Shown: in pieces, positions 33,101-45,149 of the stretch | How the letters are laid out: the number at the start of each line of letters is the position of its first letter | Position numbering within the stretch: the stretch's first letter is position 1 | DNA from: Caprella mutica | Taxonomy: Eukaryota; Arthropoda; Malacostraca; Amphipoda; Caprellidae | NCBI GenBank assembly: GCA_947561585.1 | Contig: CANNZV010001165.1 | Location: forward strand, 1-64,000 | DNA length: 64,000 bases | Direction of reading: 5' to 3' | Notes under the pieces: model-generated | What the model was told of the DNA's origin: nothing | What the model saw: the letters and a program-made list of their open reading frames with translations, nothing else | Database searches by the model: none | Position numbers and translations under genes: made by a program

Positions 33101-36100
33101 CCATTTCGTACGTATCCATGTTACGCGACACTTATGGAGCGTTAAAAACGCTGCAAAAACGCTCGTGTGACCGGGACCTTACGTTAGTTAGTCTCATAAG
33201 AGAATTATAGCTACCAGAAACTATTATTTAATAAAATATTTATCATTTAGGAGTTATCCTATGCTTTATAAGACACATTACAGTCTAAGTTTACCTCTTC
33301 CTCTTCATCATGTTGCTCCTCTGAAGGTTTCTCCTCCGAAGGGTTCTCCTCAAAAATTTTCACCTCAGAGGATACTACATCCACTCCTTGCTTCCTCCCC
33401 TCCTCGAACTCCATAACAGCCTCCTCTTCCCTCCGATCTGCATCACTGTCCTCATCACTGAAAGAGAAACGCATTACGATGGCGTGATGTTAGCAAATGC
33501 TGAGACACCAAATATCATGTATTAACTTGGTAAAAATATTAACGTTTCTTTTCACTAGTAATGAATGTGACAATATTGTACGGATATTCCACCCAATTTT
33601 TGTTTTATAACAGCTGACTAGAGAAGAGTGAATGCAACTATACAAAATAAAATAAAAATTTCCAGATTAAAAGAAAAATTTAACAACAGTATATTAACTC
33701 TTCCTTGAAAGATAAAACAATATATGTTGGAAATATTATTTGTAAATTCAATGGATAGACGAAACTGAATATAAATAAACAGGAGTGCAGGCATTGTACC
33801 GTGACGTAATAATTAGAATTCGCTTTGCGCATCACAAACAATGAAATGACTATATGTGAATTGTGTTATTTACACCAGTAGACTTCAATGAACTGTAGTG
33901 AAAGACTGTACACACCCCAGGGGAGTGAAAATATGCTGAGGTGACAAGAAATTTGTAAACAAGTTAGTCAAGGTACTTAGTTGATGCATATTGATAATAG
34001 TACAGTCTGACTCAACAGACTTAACCAAAGGAATGAAATCGAGACATCACGTGATTAGAGGATGTAAAATAATCACCATTGTCAAAATTCAGATTAGTAA
34101 CTTTTGGTGTTTTTATTCTTAAAGATTCGTTATGATGCTATGAAGGGCGTCTTCGAGAAATCATTTCACTAAACTGAATTTAGTCATGAGGAAAATTAGT
34201 CTTTGTTTCGAGGAAATAAGAGGTAAAAACAGAAATTATTTGCAGTCTAGAAGATTCCTTTTGATTCGAGAAAAAAATGAAAAGAATCACAAAAGAGAAA
34301 AAACCTAAAGAGAATCTGAACTATGTTGGTAAGAAATGTTACATACTTAGAAAAGAGAATTGAATAGAACTAACTGATAAAAAAACGTTACTATTTAATG
34401 TAAAGAGTGATAGATTGATTATTGGTAGCAAATCAAAGTTGGTTGAAACTTTGATCAAACAACGAAAATTCAGCATGTGGTTTGAAATTTTTTATAAAAA
34501 GGTACAATTACATGTACTATCAGAGAAAAGAGTCACTGTGCTGTTAATTTCACAAATCACAGTTTTCTAAATTCTATTATTCTTTTTGAAAATGTGTAAA
34601 CTGTTAAAAAATCAACCCAGATAAAATTTTCTTTATATGTATGTTAAAACTTAAAGTCCTATTCAGACTCCGAGAAAAAAATGTGTTAATTGCATAATAT
34701 TATAGAACTAAAGTCTAGGATCATTAATCTGCAAACCGCATACAATTATGTTCAGTATATTTTTTGGTTCTAGGAAATTCCGGTCTCGGAAAACTCTGTC
34801 TCAGTTTACAATGGTGTTATTTAAGAACAATAATAGAAAAAGTTGAAATAATGAGTACTAAAATGTGTAGTGTATTTATTAAAATTGGATAACATCATTA
34901 ACCGTTGTAAAATGATACGTAACATTACTAATTTTGACATGTTTTGACGGAAAATTCGGTCTCAGGTATGAATAAAACTTATGAATTAGATGTATCGAGG
35001 GGAGCGCCGCCCCCCAACCCCCCTGCCAGGTCATAAAACAATTATGAAGTGTGCAGTACAACAAACTAGCAGATATAGCAAACTACATAACAGTCATATA
35101 TGTTGGAAGGTCATTTATAATTCTGAAACCGAAATTTCCCGAGCCCGAAATTTCAAGACCGAATATTCAGAGACCAAATATTACGAAACCGAAATTTCCG
35201 ACCACCTATTTTTCATATGCTTTTAAAGTTGTTACTACTCTGTGTGCAATAATTGTGCGAATCTTATTTGACGCTGAAAAAAAGATTGTATACTCTTTGT
35301 TTTGATTGCCAATTTAAATTTTCGGCTTTCTTTTAAGAAGCTTCGATTTATTTCCTGAAGTATATAAACGTTTCTATGAGTTTCTCCAATTTTATACATT
35401 TATAGGAATAAACAAACAGTGTACATTTTTTAGGACTGAAAATTGGCAAGTGGAAAGTAGAACGGTTATTGTAGATTATATAAAAATCTTTAAAAGCATA
35501 TAAAATTGAAAATATGCTATCAAAGTACATGGGGTTTGTAGCAAAATGATGAACATTAGCCGCATTGATTGAAGTAATAAAAAATTGCTGGGAGGAGACA
35601 TCAAGCTAATCGAATCCCTCTACTTTGTAAGAACTTCAATTAAACATCAAAACAATCCCTAAAATCTTGACTTCATTTGCAGACTGTTACGGAACATACA
35701 AGTAGCTAACTATTCATTTTCTATCCTCCTGATATAACCTTATTTACTTTTGTAGCTTGTACATCTTCATAAATGTGAACATTTCAACTACGCTGTTGGA
35801 CGCAAGCCAAAGAACACCTCAAAGACTACGCTAGAAAATGATATGCACCTCTATCTTTATACCATAGCACTAAAAACCTTTAACTGAAATGAGTCCTTTG
35901 AAAGATTTAGTGATGGTGTCAAGATTATAGAACAGTTTGGAAATTTTGCAAGATTATTTGTTAAACCATGAATAAACCATAAACAAGAAAATACAAATAT
36001 TATTCCACTATGGATGATCTCTTACGGTGAAGAACATAAAGGTTATATAATAATATCTCTTTTGAAGGAGTCTAAATCTTTCAAAAAAGTGATTGAGATT

Positions 36101-39100
36101 ATGAAATTTTATCCAAGTCATTAGTGAATTAAAAATTACGTCAAATTTCACCTGAACTTATTTCTTCAGTGTACAAGTATTAAAGTAAACCACCAAAAGC
36201 AATAGAATCTTACAAGTATATAGAAAACGACTATATATACACTTAGAGGTTGTCTTTTTTTACCACCCTACACTAATTAACTTGCCACTCACCTGTACAA
36301 AGGTGCCTATATACTAATTAACTTGCCACTCACCTGTACACAGGTGCCTATATACTAATTAACTTGCCACTCACCTGTACACAGGTGCCTATATACTAAT
36401 TAACTTGCCACTCACCTGTACACAGGGGCTGCATTCACTAGTACGTTTCTGCGCCTGTCCCTCTCTATGAGCACCTGCACCCGTATCTTCTCCCTGTACT
36501 CCTTCAGGAGTTTTCTGCGCATGTACTTCGAGATCTTGTTACCTAAGACATGAATGGAGTGAGGGAGTGAACTCAAAAGACAAGAGTGAAATGATATGAT
36601 AGCATGTATGTTATTAACGGAGAAAATATAATTTCCTAAACTTTAGTAAGAATACACTCTAAACTGCTTTCAAGAACATAAAATTAGTTAGTTATGCGAT
36701 ACCAGTGATACCTAGATTATCAAAATATAGTCAATTAAATTGGGTAAAAAAATTGGAAAAAGAACTAGTAGTATATTGAAATAAACGCCTTCAATATTAT
36801 TCTATTCATAGTTAAACCAAATGTCGTCGCGGACACTTGGCCGAAAATTTGGCTAAACGGACAATTGGACGAAAAACTTTTATTCAAAGGTCCCCTCCAT
36901 TCTAATTATTTTAATAATCTATTCATTAAAGCCAAGGTTACTGAATATGAAACTGCAAACCATTTCAAATTTAGTTCTATAGTTTTATTGTAATAAGTAA
37001 TTCATGACATTTTTCCGTTCTTTCTTCTACCCTCTGAATTTCAAGCAAAAAAAAGGATCCATTGAATCTTGAAAAATAAAAAAAATATATAATTAAGCTT
37101 TTAGATATATTATAAATGGCTAGCTAAACCGGTATCTAAATACCATTACCGTAAAAAACATTAGGTACATAAAAGTGAACCTATTGTATAAATTTCGCAA
37201 AGGTACAATCTTAAGCAATGACGGTGGTAGAATGGATACATGAAAAAAATCTGTTTTTTAAATTTACTTCAACTCATTTTATAACTACTTATAAATACGA
37301 TATTTATATTAATTCTAAGCTGGGTACACTTTTTTATGGGTCACCCTGTATACCTAATTACCATTAAATTCACGATAACATGTAATAAGTTGGAATACAA
37401 CCTTGTTCTTCTATTGAATCTTAGAAAGGGTGAATGTGGAATGTGAATATTTCTAATATATTAATTACAATTCCAGATTTTTTTAATTTAGAGTGGAGAG
37501 GACCTTCAATGTGTATCCATGAAACGAACTGCAGCCTCCGTTAAATTTGATTATTATTTGTAATTCCATGAAAATAAAAGTGATTCTATAAATAGGAATA
37601 TTAGTTTTAATATTTACATAATTCGTATCCATATTACGAACTGCAAGCTTATATTGCTCAACAATTTAAAAATTTTCTTAATCAAGTATTTCATCGCAAA
37701 TATGAGAGATGGAAAAAAGCCTCTCTTCATATCTAATATTACTGTTGAACTTGTTATCATTGGTTATTATATTCGAGACCAAGCTTTTATCTATCCTAAT
37801 AATACTTGTAGTGTGTTTATTTATTCATATGGTGTCCACTTTTAAACTACGGGTATTAACATGAAGATTGTAACTATGATACGCACGGGAATATATTGAC
37901 TTGAAATTTAAATTTTCCTGTTTTTATTCAATATTTAAATGTATTTTATCCATAGAATAAATTAGACTATGAAGAAAGTTTAATTCTAATTATATTCATT
38001 AAAAGTAACCTAATAACGGGTAATAAATTAGTATTGATGATGATCCGTTATTTTTAACGGGAAAATACACTAGTATATATTTGTTTTCTAAATAAAAATC
38101 TTTCGGCCAAAAGTCCCTTCGGCCAAGTGTCCGTCAACCGTTATATGTTACTATTATTGATTAATTCATTAGATATTATATAAAAAGTAACACATTACTA
38201 TATAATAGTGCTGTGCATCTCTTCTACAGAAACCTGCTCAAGTAAATGAATAGACCACACCTACCTAATCTACATGGCTGACATTCAAAATGAACTGCGT
38301 AGCTACATTCTTTTTGTATTGACTTAAAATTAGCATCTCTGAAGTAAACGGGTATTTTAGTGCATAAAGTATAAAAAGATTTAAAAGCATATAGAAACAA
38401 ATAAGGCAATGAAATTGCATGGGGACAGCAGCAAAATGATGAAAACGATATCTACATTGATTGTCAATTTGGTTTGGTTATGTGAACAGAAAAAAATTTC
38501 AATTTAAGAAAAAAAAATTTCACCAAATTATTTTTAAGAAAATTCCTAAGTATTCTTGAGATTCACATAGAGACAAAAACAAATTCACAGCTCATCAAAC
38601 ATTTAACAAAATTATATGAGGCCTTTTTAAGTTTGGAGATTGAAATCAGTTTAAAAAAATTCTGCAGCTATTAGTTTCTTTTTTTATATGTGTATTCAAT
38701 TTAATTTTGTATTTTCTCACCATACTTAAATAAAGCAAAAGTTAAATGTCATAACTAGGTTACCTTGAGCAAGTAGTTTGACACTGTTGTAGTTTTCACT
38801 CCTTGCACAGGCTGGTGTGGCGGCCATCTTGCGAGCCAATGCTTTCTCCGCAGCCTCTCGCATCAACCTCTTGGTTTTAGCGGCACGTTTACGGGCCTCA
38901 CTAAGAGTAGCGGCCATTTCCTCACGATTCTTTAGCACAATCAAGTCCCACTCTTTCTCAGCTTCTAACCAGAGGTCTTCGGCCGTAGGTTTACCTTCTA
39001 CCTTGACGGGTTCGTTTTTTTCAGGTTCGTTAGAGATGATTTCTTTAATGTTGGTCTCGGTTGTTTCAACAAAAGGTGCTTCTGCTTCTATAGGTTGTTC

Positions 39101-40175
39101 GTCGAACAAAGGTTCCTCTTTTATTACAATTTCATCATCATCAGGTATGGTACTTGACAGAGTCATGTTAGTTGCTTGGCTATCTAAACTAACATCGACA
39201 GAATCCTTTGCTGGATGTTCATTAAAAACTTCTTCATGAACTCTGGTATCATCATCGTTTATTTTCTTACAGACATCTTCTTTAACACCCGCCCAGATGT
39301 TGAAATCTATTAGAGTAACATCAAAAGGTCTGAACGCAGAACAATATTCTTTTCCCAACTTGAAATATTCAATAACCTTTTCCTTGAACTCACTAAACTT
39401 TTTTATGTTCCTCATAGACAAGATCTTCCTAAAATCCTTGATGGATATCAGGTCGTCTCCGAATCCATGACGCTCCAGTACAATATTCATTGCAGATATG
39501 CAGTCATGTGCCTTCTGATTCTTGTTGCGATTCTTTCTCGGGGCGGTTGGAATCAATATTGGCGAGGCGGGTGGAGAAGGTGATGGAAGATCTGCAGGAC
39601 AAAACAGGTCTTGAGACGTGTCGTACAGTTGTTCATCTGAGTGGAAGAGAAAAGAAAGACATTATCAACAAATAAAGCTAGAATTAAAAATAGCGAAAGA
39701 ATTTTTTTATTGGCAACAGCAAATGATATTTACGGTCACCAAGTTAAAACAAACCTTTCCATTCGGGGCAGTAGATTTTCTTCTTGCTGGCTGGACAAGG
39801 TTTATTGCGGCGTACTTCTTTCACAAATTTATCCTTATCACAATGAACATCATCATCATCCATCTCATTTGTGGCTTTCGCTGTTTCATTGTGAGCATCA
39901 GTTGATTTCTCGACATCCAAGTCAAAGTCCAAATTGTCCAATTCTTTGAGTAGATTAAGAGTCTCAGGGTCTTTGGCAGAATTCTTGAAACTGTCAAAGT
40001 TGAGCTGCTCATTGTCGCCATCGAACACATAAGTGTTGTCAGGTAAACTGCGATCTTTGAATGTTTTGGGATAAGGCTTTGCAAATTTACCGTGAACTAT
40101 TCTGTGTTTTGGGATTATGGGGGTTACTTTCATACGTCTTCGTGGTTTCTTGATGGAACCAGGATTCTTAACATT
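25794..40175 (-). CDS. Unrecognised Gln/His/Pro-rich protein, 8 exons
   Basis: Exons in order: 40175-39755, 39636-38764, 36542-36416, 33457-33295, 33005-32825, 32031-31900, 31037-28188 and 27112-25794. All borders are GT-AG, and the summed length (6066 bases) keeps one frame to the stop, giving at least 2021 residues. The first exon present begins NVKNPGSIKKPRRR; the true start lies upstream and was not found. In order the protein has a basic then acidic segment, a helical part (NIVLERHGFGDDLISIKDF), a conserved-looking charged stretch (SKYMRRKLLKEYREKIR), an acidic linker, an Arg-rich segment (FRIRRRLRYWEER), a long low-complexity region, and a C-terminal folded-looking domain of about 440 residues. 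Composition suggests a nuclear transcription or chromatin cofactor; this is inference and no named family was recognised. Confidence 0.8.
27113..27796. other. Intron 7 of the minus-strand gene, proximal part
   Basis: A/T-rich sequence between exons. The gene is continuous across it because phases match (C|GC). A loose inverted pair (attaatcttggagaaattga at about 27390 and ccaagattaagtaaatc at about 27730) suggests another decayed foldback. Confidence 0.4.
27797..27994. mobile_element. Harbinger-like MITE (198 bp)
   Basis: Inverted ends aggctgctttgcacatgtca and, inverted, atgtgtgaagcagcct, with taa on both sides (27794-27796 and 27995-27997). The inner arms gacgtctccg and atcagtgatt are also paired. 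A 3-bp TAA duplication is typical of PIF/Harbinger. It lies within the gene's last intron. Confidence 0.8.
28188..31037 (-). CDS. Large low-complexity exon of the unrecognised gene
   Basis: This exon has 949 codons. It begins with VEQALIEEQKKSP and an acidic patch (KYWDDYDTDYDDE), then becomes Gln-rich. Between about 30175 and 29805 the code is dominated by CAG/CAA and CAT/CAC codons giving Q, H and P tracts with a repeated QHQQHPSQQQ pattern. A Pro/Ser-rich block follows (about 29480-28930), then an acidic DESSDEGMFGMLL and a basic stretch. It begins after tttgtttcag and ends C|GTGAGT. Plus-strand frames over it are shadows. Confidence 0.85.
32450..32655. mobile_element. Pogo-like MITE, copy 2
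   Basis: Inverted ends cagtagaactcctctacag and gaguucuucug-type right end (gagttcttctg). The centre repeats ttatggcagactagtgccca. It is related to 8562-8768 and lies in an intron of the minus-strand gene. Confidence 0.75.
33053..33180. mobile_element. Small inverted-repeat element
   Basis: ggcctggtcacacgag at the left and ctcgtgtgaccgggacc at the right, with matching gtttttg and caaaaacg arms. It is about 128 bp, in an intron. No exact target duplication was established. Confidence 0.65.
33500..34640. other. Intron 3, A/T-rich part
   Basis: No coding or structured repeat is recognised between the exon at 33457 and the dispersed repeat starting near 34640. Confidence 0.4.
34640..35620. repeat. 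Dispersed repeat, copy 1
   Basis: Blocks such as ggatcattaatctgcaaacc, ggactgaaaattggcaagtg and gtagcaaaatgatgaacatt recur in the same order at about 60330-60760 in the same orientation, and partly at about 38330-38460. It lies in an intron. Its type is not determined. Confidence 0.65.
36272..36415 (-). repeat. 41-bp tandem repeat seeded on a splice donor
   Basis: Read on the minus strand, the exon ends ccctgtgtacag|gtgagtgg. The 41-bp unit that follows repeats that junction, giving further donors with the last exon-like base at 36375, 36334 and 36293. Use of any of them continues TAC AGG TGA, an immediate stop. The real exon end at 36416 is the one nearest the coding sequence. Confidence 0.9.
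36831..38133. mobile_element. DNA element with ggacacttggccgaa ends
   Basis: ggacacttggccgaa at 36831 and its inverse (ttcggccaagtgtcc) ending at 38132-38133 bound about 1.3 kb. The internal part near 37800-38000 resembles the foldback at 61050-61390. It has no transposase and is intronic. Confidence 0.7.
38220..38470. repeat. Partial copy of the 34640/60330 repeat
   Basis: It shares the blocks tttaaaagcatat and cagcaaaatgatgaaa and the closing gtttctac-type sequence with the copy at 34640-35620. It is truncated and diverged. Confidence 0.5.
38764..39636 (-). CDS. Second visible exon of the unrecognised gene
   Basis: This exon has 291 codons from D-EQLYDTSQDLF to KLLAQ-G. It holds a PSPSPPASP linker, a helical stretch (CISAMNIVLERHG, FSEFKEKVIEYFKLG), an acidic middle and a basic C-terminal helix (SEARKRAAKTKRLMREAAEK). 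The donor is caag|gtaacc. Continued open reading into the intron is not part of the product. Confidence 0.82.
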
Positions 40176-40339
40176 CTGAAAATCGAGAGAGAAAAAAGTT
40201 AGATGAGAAGAGAGACTGCCACACAAATAATTACCAAGACTTCGAACAGTGTAAAAGTTGAATACATTAAATATCAATAAGAAGGGAATCTCCGATTTGA
40301 ATAAATATTATTTTATGTGTGTAAGAGTTGTTCATATTC

Positions 40340-41290
40340 AATAAGAGGTAATTCAAAGAAAAATGGAAGAGAAGAGGACTCGTAGAAGAGGGAACAATGA
40401 AAATACGCTCCATGCAATTTGTAGAATACTCGGCTACCACAGATAACCGTGTCGATCCAGTGCATGGATGGCAAGAATAGACACCCATGGATAAGAGACT
40501 TACACAATTAATCTGCTCATCCATGGATAAGAGACCTACTCAGTCAGTCTGCTTACCCGTGGATAAGAGACCTACACAGTCAGTCTGCTTACCCGTGGAT
40601 AAGAGACCTACACAGTCAGTCTGCTTACCCGTGGATAAGAGACCTACACAGTCAGTCTGCTTACCCATGGATAAGAGACCTACACAGTCAGTCTGCTTAC
40701 CCATGGATAAGAGACCTACACAGTCAGTCTGCTTACCCATGGATAAGAGACCTACACAGTCAGTCTGCTTACCCATGGATAAGAGACCTACACAGTCACT
40801 CTGTTTACCCATGGATAAGAGACCTACACAGTCAGTCTGCTTACCCGTGGATAAGAGACCTACACAGTCAATCTGCTTACCCGTGGATAAGAGACCTACA
40901 CAGTCAGTCTGCTTACCCATGGATAAGAGACCTACACAGTCAGTCTGCTTACCCATGGATAAAAGACCTACACAGTCAGTCTGCTTACCCGTGGATAAGA
41001 GACCTACACAGTCAGTCTGCTTACCCGTGGATAAGAGACCTACACAGTCAGTCTGCTTACCCGTGGATAAGAGACCTACACAGTCAGTCTGCTTACCTAT
41101 GGATGTGGCAAAGCAGAAGAATGAGGAAAGAAGATGTTAAGGAAAGGTTCAGAAGAAGACTAAGAAAGAGCGTCAAAATAAACAAAAAGCTATTTGCTAA
41201 AGCATAACAAAGAGAATGCTTTCATAGGAACAGCCTCAGGACAATGAGGGGTAGATTGGCACTAATGAACGCCCTTAGACCTTGTACAAC
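40340..41290. mobile_element. Element carrying a 36-bp minisatellite, copy 1
   Basis: Flanks of the array match those of 58340-59370: left ctcggctaccacagataac and catggatggcaagaatagac; right cagaagaatgaggaaagaag, then agcctcagga and gagggg. Two loci sharing both flanks and the array imply one repeat family that includes the array. The ends are not precisely defined and no TIR was seen. Confidence 0.7.
40484..41098. repeat. 36-bp minisatellite, array 1 (~17 units)
   Basis: Unit cccatggataagagacctac followed by acagtcagtctgctta. Because 36 is a multiple of 3, one plus frame is open throughout (MDKRPTQSVCLP repeated) and so is a minus frame (MGKQTDCVGLLS repeated). Main variation is cccgtgg for cccatgg. 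I do not call either frame a gene. Confidence 0.92.
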
Positions 41291-41299
41291 TTATTGAAA

Positions 41300-44290
41300 A
41301 CAGCCTCAGTTGTATTCATCGGGTAATTAATTAATTAATTTTATTCAGATATTCACGTGATCAATTACACAACTGCTATAAATTCAGATTTTATCAGATA
41401 TTCTTTATAAAAAATATTTTATAGGCCAAGTTTTCTCACTAAAATATGAGAAATTGAAATAAAATATTCATCATTTTTTCCAAAATTTTGATTATTCATA
41501 CCGAAGAACATGAGTATTAAATAATTATGCTGAATTTCAATTAATTAAAAAAAATCCCAGATTTAGTAAAAAAAAAAAGACTTGATCTCTACTTCATACA
41601 AGTAGTTTCATAAAAAAACAATGAGAAATACAAAATAATGGCATTTTCAGATTTTTCATATAATTAATAGGAAATTCAAACAATGCATCAGGCAGATATT
41701 TGATAATAATGAACATATAACGCATGGAAATATATTTTGAATCCACCATCAGCTCAGAAGAGACTTCTCGACACTTCTATTACATCGTTGAAATATTCCA
41801 CAGAGTTCTCGAATTCGGTGAAGTGAAATCCAATATGTAAATGAAACCCAAAATGTAAATGAAGATGAACAGATTAAAAGCAAAAATATATTTACTCTGC
41901 ACCCAAGAAGGGAGTTTTCTCTTTCATTGTCTGTCAAATGTCATCCTTGATATCCTATACTGAACTGCTGAACAAAAACAATTAAAATAATGGTTACAAG
42001 TTCTCAGAATTAGTATACTAAAATTAAATGAAAATTTAACAGAACGAATAAATCACAGAGCATGCTCCATCAAAATGAAGGTCCTCAATATAATAGTTAC
42101 TATTCAATTAAATAAATTCCACACATTATTAATATCTTAATACATCAATTAAACCAGTCAAAAATACCAACGTCTTCTTATTCTTTTAAATTAATATTTC
42201 CCTACACTATTATCAACAGCATACTCGAAACCAACTGTTCCATCATTCATATAGCAAGAGGCAAGAGACCTAATATACTAATAGTCCAAGATATTTCTAT
42301 ATACTCGGTTCTATACTCGCTATAATAGAAGAAATCTCCTTCTTTCATTTAAACCAATTTTAGCGCTAATATTCCTCGTGGTCACAATATCTTTATTCTA
42401 CCACATCTATCTCGGTGCTCTCATCAACTTGTTCGTTTGAATTTTAGATCCAATTAGGCGCTGTGGTCCCGCAATCTTTCCAGAAGCGAAATTAAAGCCG
42501 TCACTGTAGCATGTGAACTAAATATGAACCTACCTACATAAGCTGTCTATTAAAGCTGACGTACAGGGCCGTGTTCTCTTACATTTACTAGAGATATGAA
42601 CAACTTACGGGACAATCCAAAGTAAGCTTGCAAACAAATAGTCTAAACAAAGGATGTTATTGTAACTCATCCTCTGATGAAAAAATAGGACAAAAAAGGA
42701 GCACCGTAAACTGCTCGATTGATAGGACTAATCCAACTACCTTTTTAGGTACTTATTGCATTGAATATTTTAGCATGAGAATATCTTGTAATATCAAAAG
42801 TTATATTTTACATGGTCCTTGCTAGCGAAATCAAAGTTCTTTATGTTTCTTATACTACGCAATTGAAAAAGGTTTTAGATGCTTTTATTTCAATTTTACA
42901 ATAGCATAAGCTAATCTTGATGATGCATTCAAATCTACTACATGTAACCGGAGTTAGTAGTACTTAAAAGAGAGTTATTGGAAACCAGGATCTTTCGAGT
43001 TATAAGAAACTCCAGCTAGCTGTTTTTCTTCTAATTGTATCTTTTAATACAGATAAGAACATAAAAACCCTACCCGTGCATACTCGCTGTCTCTCAAAGA
43101 TGGAAAGTGATTAGTTGGAATACCAGACACACTACCATAACTTGCCACCACCCATTGGTTTATTACTGAAACTTGACAGCGAGGTAATCCGAATACAAAA
43201 AGAAAGATTATCCCCGAGGATGGAAAAGTCATGGTAATGATCTCAGAGCGTAGATTCAGAAACCCGGTAGCTTCTAATTATCTTGATCATTGAATGGACT
43301 TCATGAATAGCAGGAATTTTTTCACTTCATTTGATCCTTCATTGTAATGAAACGGTCTAATTAATCTTGGGAATAAATCCTTACAAATAATTATAATTGC
43401 GAGAAAATAAGAACAGGTATATGTGTTTGAATTCTTCTAAAGGGATAAATTTACAAGAGGATGGTACTATCGGGAATACTTGGCGTAATATATCATCCAC
43501 ATTCCAAGTTAGGAAAGGTACATGCTAGTGGTTAGAACATAGAGAAACAACCACAAGGTTTGATGGTACCGGATACGGGCCACATCCCGTTCTCTACAAT
43601 CCAATCATCAGCACCACCTACTTGATGATAATGAGTTTGACATAAATCTACTAGATTAAAGACATCTCAAAATTACAAAACTGAAGTTCTTCATTGTGAC
43701 CTAGAAATCTACCTATAATCAGGCAGATATATTTAAAACAACCTATTACGAAACACAGGTCCTTTATCTTAAACAGCATTTCCTTTGAGAAAAATATAGA
43801 GCATTTCCTTTTTAGGACCATCTTGGATACTCCATTTCTTTCAGTCTCTATCAGCTCCACAAGAAATTTCTTCCAGCATTCTACACCAAGTTGGTTAGGG
43901 GCGAGAGAAGTTTCTCTTGACACGAACAGCAGGCTATAGAGGCCGCTATAGCAGAATATAGACACACGCACACATATACTGGGGCGGTGATATAGCCAGA
44001 CTGTGTAGGTAGGTATACAGCGATTGCTGTCATGATTTCAACTTGCAGAGACGGGAAAGATATTCTCTGTGTAAACGGATAGTGGCTAGCGGTGTGGTAC
44101 ATTTCTATTGGAGAGATTTATTTAAATTAAGGCAAATTGTTTCTAGAATTGTAATTAGTACACAAAAGTAAGAATAAAGGTAATGTTGAGAAGGAATTTC
44201 TTAGGAGAATCTTATAAGAAAGTTTAACATTGCTATGACCTTGGTAACTGTTGCAATGGATGTGGTAACGCGTGTGACGGAGAAAGAGAT
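41300..44290. other. Unique A/T-rich DNA, no supported gene
   Basis: No repeat or coding exon can be supported here. The missing 5' exons of the minus-strand gene could lie in it. A minus-strand frame at 43971-43651 includes a plausible-looking segment (WKKFLVELIETERNG) but has no convincing splice borders. Confidence 0.4.
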
Positions 44291-44415
44291 GCTAATATGT
44301 TATGTTATTACATGTTTAGTGGATAGGGAGAACATGAGTAACATGTTTAGATGAATTAAATAGAGACAAACATGTTTGCATTGAAAGAACCAGTATGAGG
44401 AGAGATAGTACAGAG

Positions 44416-44710
44416 CAAAACATGTCGCTGGACATGGCGCAAAAACATGTCGCTGGACATGGCGCAAAAACATGTCGCTGGACATGGCGCAAAAACATGT
44501 CGCTGGACATGGCGCAAAAACATGTCGCTTGACATGGCGCAAAAACATGTCGCTTGACATGGCGCAAAAACATGTCGCTTGACATGGCGCAAAAACATGT
44601 CGCTTGACATGGCGCAAAAACATGTCGCTTGACATGGCGCAAAAACATGTCGCTTGACATGGCGCAAAAACATGTCGCTTGACGGCGCAAAAACATGTCG
44701 CTTGACATGG
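44416..44710. repeat. 25-bp minisatellite (acatgtcgcttgacatggcg)
   Basis: About 12 copies of a unit with acatgtcgcttgacatggcg followed by caaaa. Early units read gctgg and later ones gcttg. It is open in all three minus frames because 25 is not a multiple of 3; it is not a gene. Confidence 0.92.
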
Positions 44711-45145
44711 CGTAACATGTCAGTGGGTAAGGCGTAACATGTCAGTGGGTAAGGCGTAACATGTCAGTGGGTAAGGCATAACATGTCAGTGGGTAAGGCA
44801 TAACATGTCAGTGGGTAAGGCATAACATGTCAGTGGGTAAGGCATAACATGTCAGTGGGTAAGGCATAACATGTCAGTGGGTAAGGCGTAACATGTCAGT
44901 GGGTAAGGCGTAACATGTCAGTGGGTAAGGCGTAACATGTCAGTGGGTAAGGCGTAACATGTCAGTGGGTAAGGCGTAACATGTCAGTGGGTAAGGCGTA
45001 ACATGTCAGTGGGTAAGGCGTAACATGTCAGTGGGTAAGGCGTAACATGTCAGTGGGTAAGGCGTAACATGTCAGTGGGTAAGGCGTAACATGTCAGTGG
45101 GTAAGGCGTAACATGTCAGTGGGTAAGGCGTAACATGTCGCTCAT
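44711..45145. repeat. 22-bp minisatellite (gcgtaacatgtcagtgggta)
   Basis: About 19 copies, directly continuous with the 25-bp array and sharing acatgtc. The fourth to eighth units read gcata, and the rest read gcgta. The last unit reverts to acatgtcgct, like the neighbouring array. Confidence 0.92.
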
Positions 45146-45149
45146 CACT

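Noticed and set aside
43651..43971. Possible 5' exon of the minus-strand gene (WKKFLVELIETERNG region)
   Set aside because: No donor in the required phase and no link to the exon at 40175 could be shown. It is left as unannotated DNA.
44300..44718. Minus-strand frames of 111-130 codons (MSSDMFLRHVKRHVF type)
   Set aside because: They are open in all three frames because a 25-bp unit without stops cycles through them; there is no sign of a gene.
44711..45145. Possible CRISPR-like array
   Set aside because: Units are contiguous with no variable spacers, and the context is an animal genome. It is a minisatellite.
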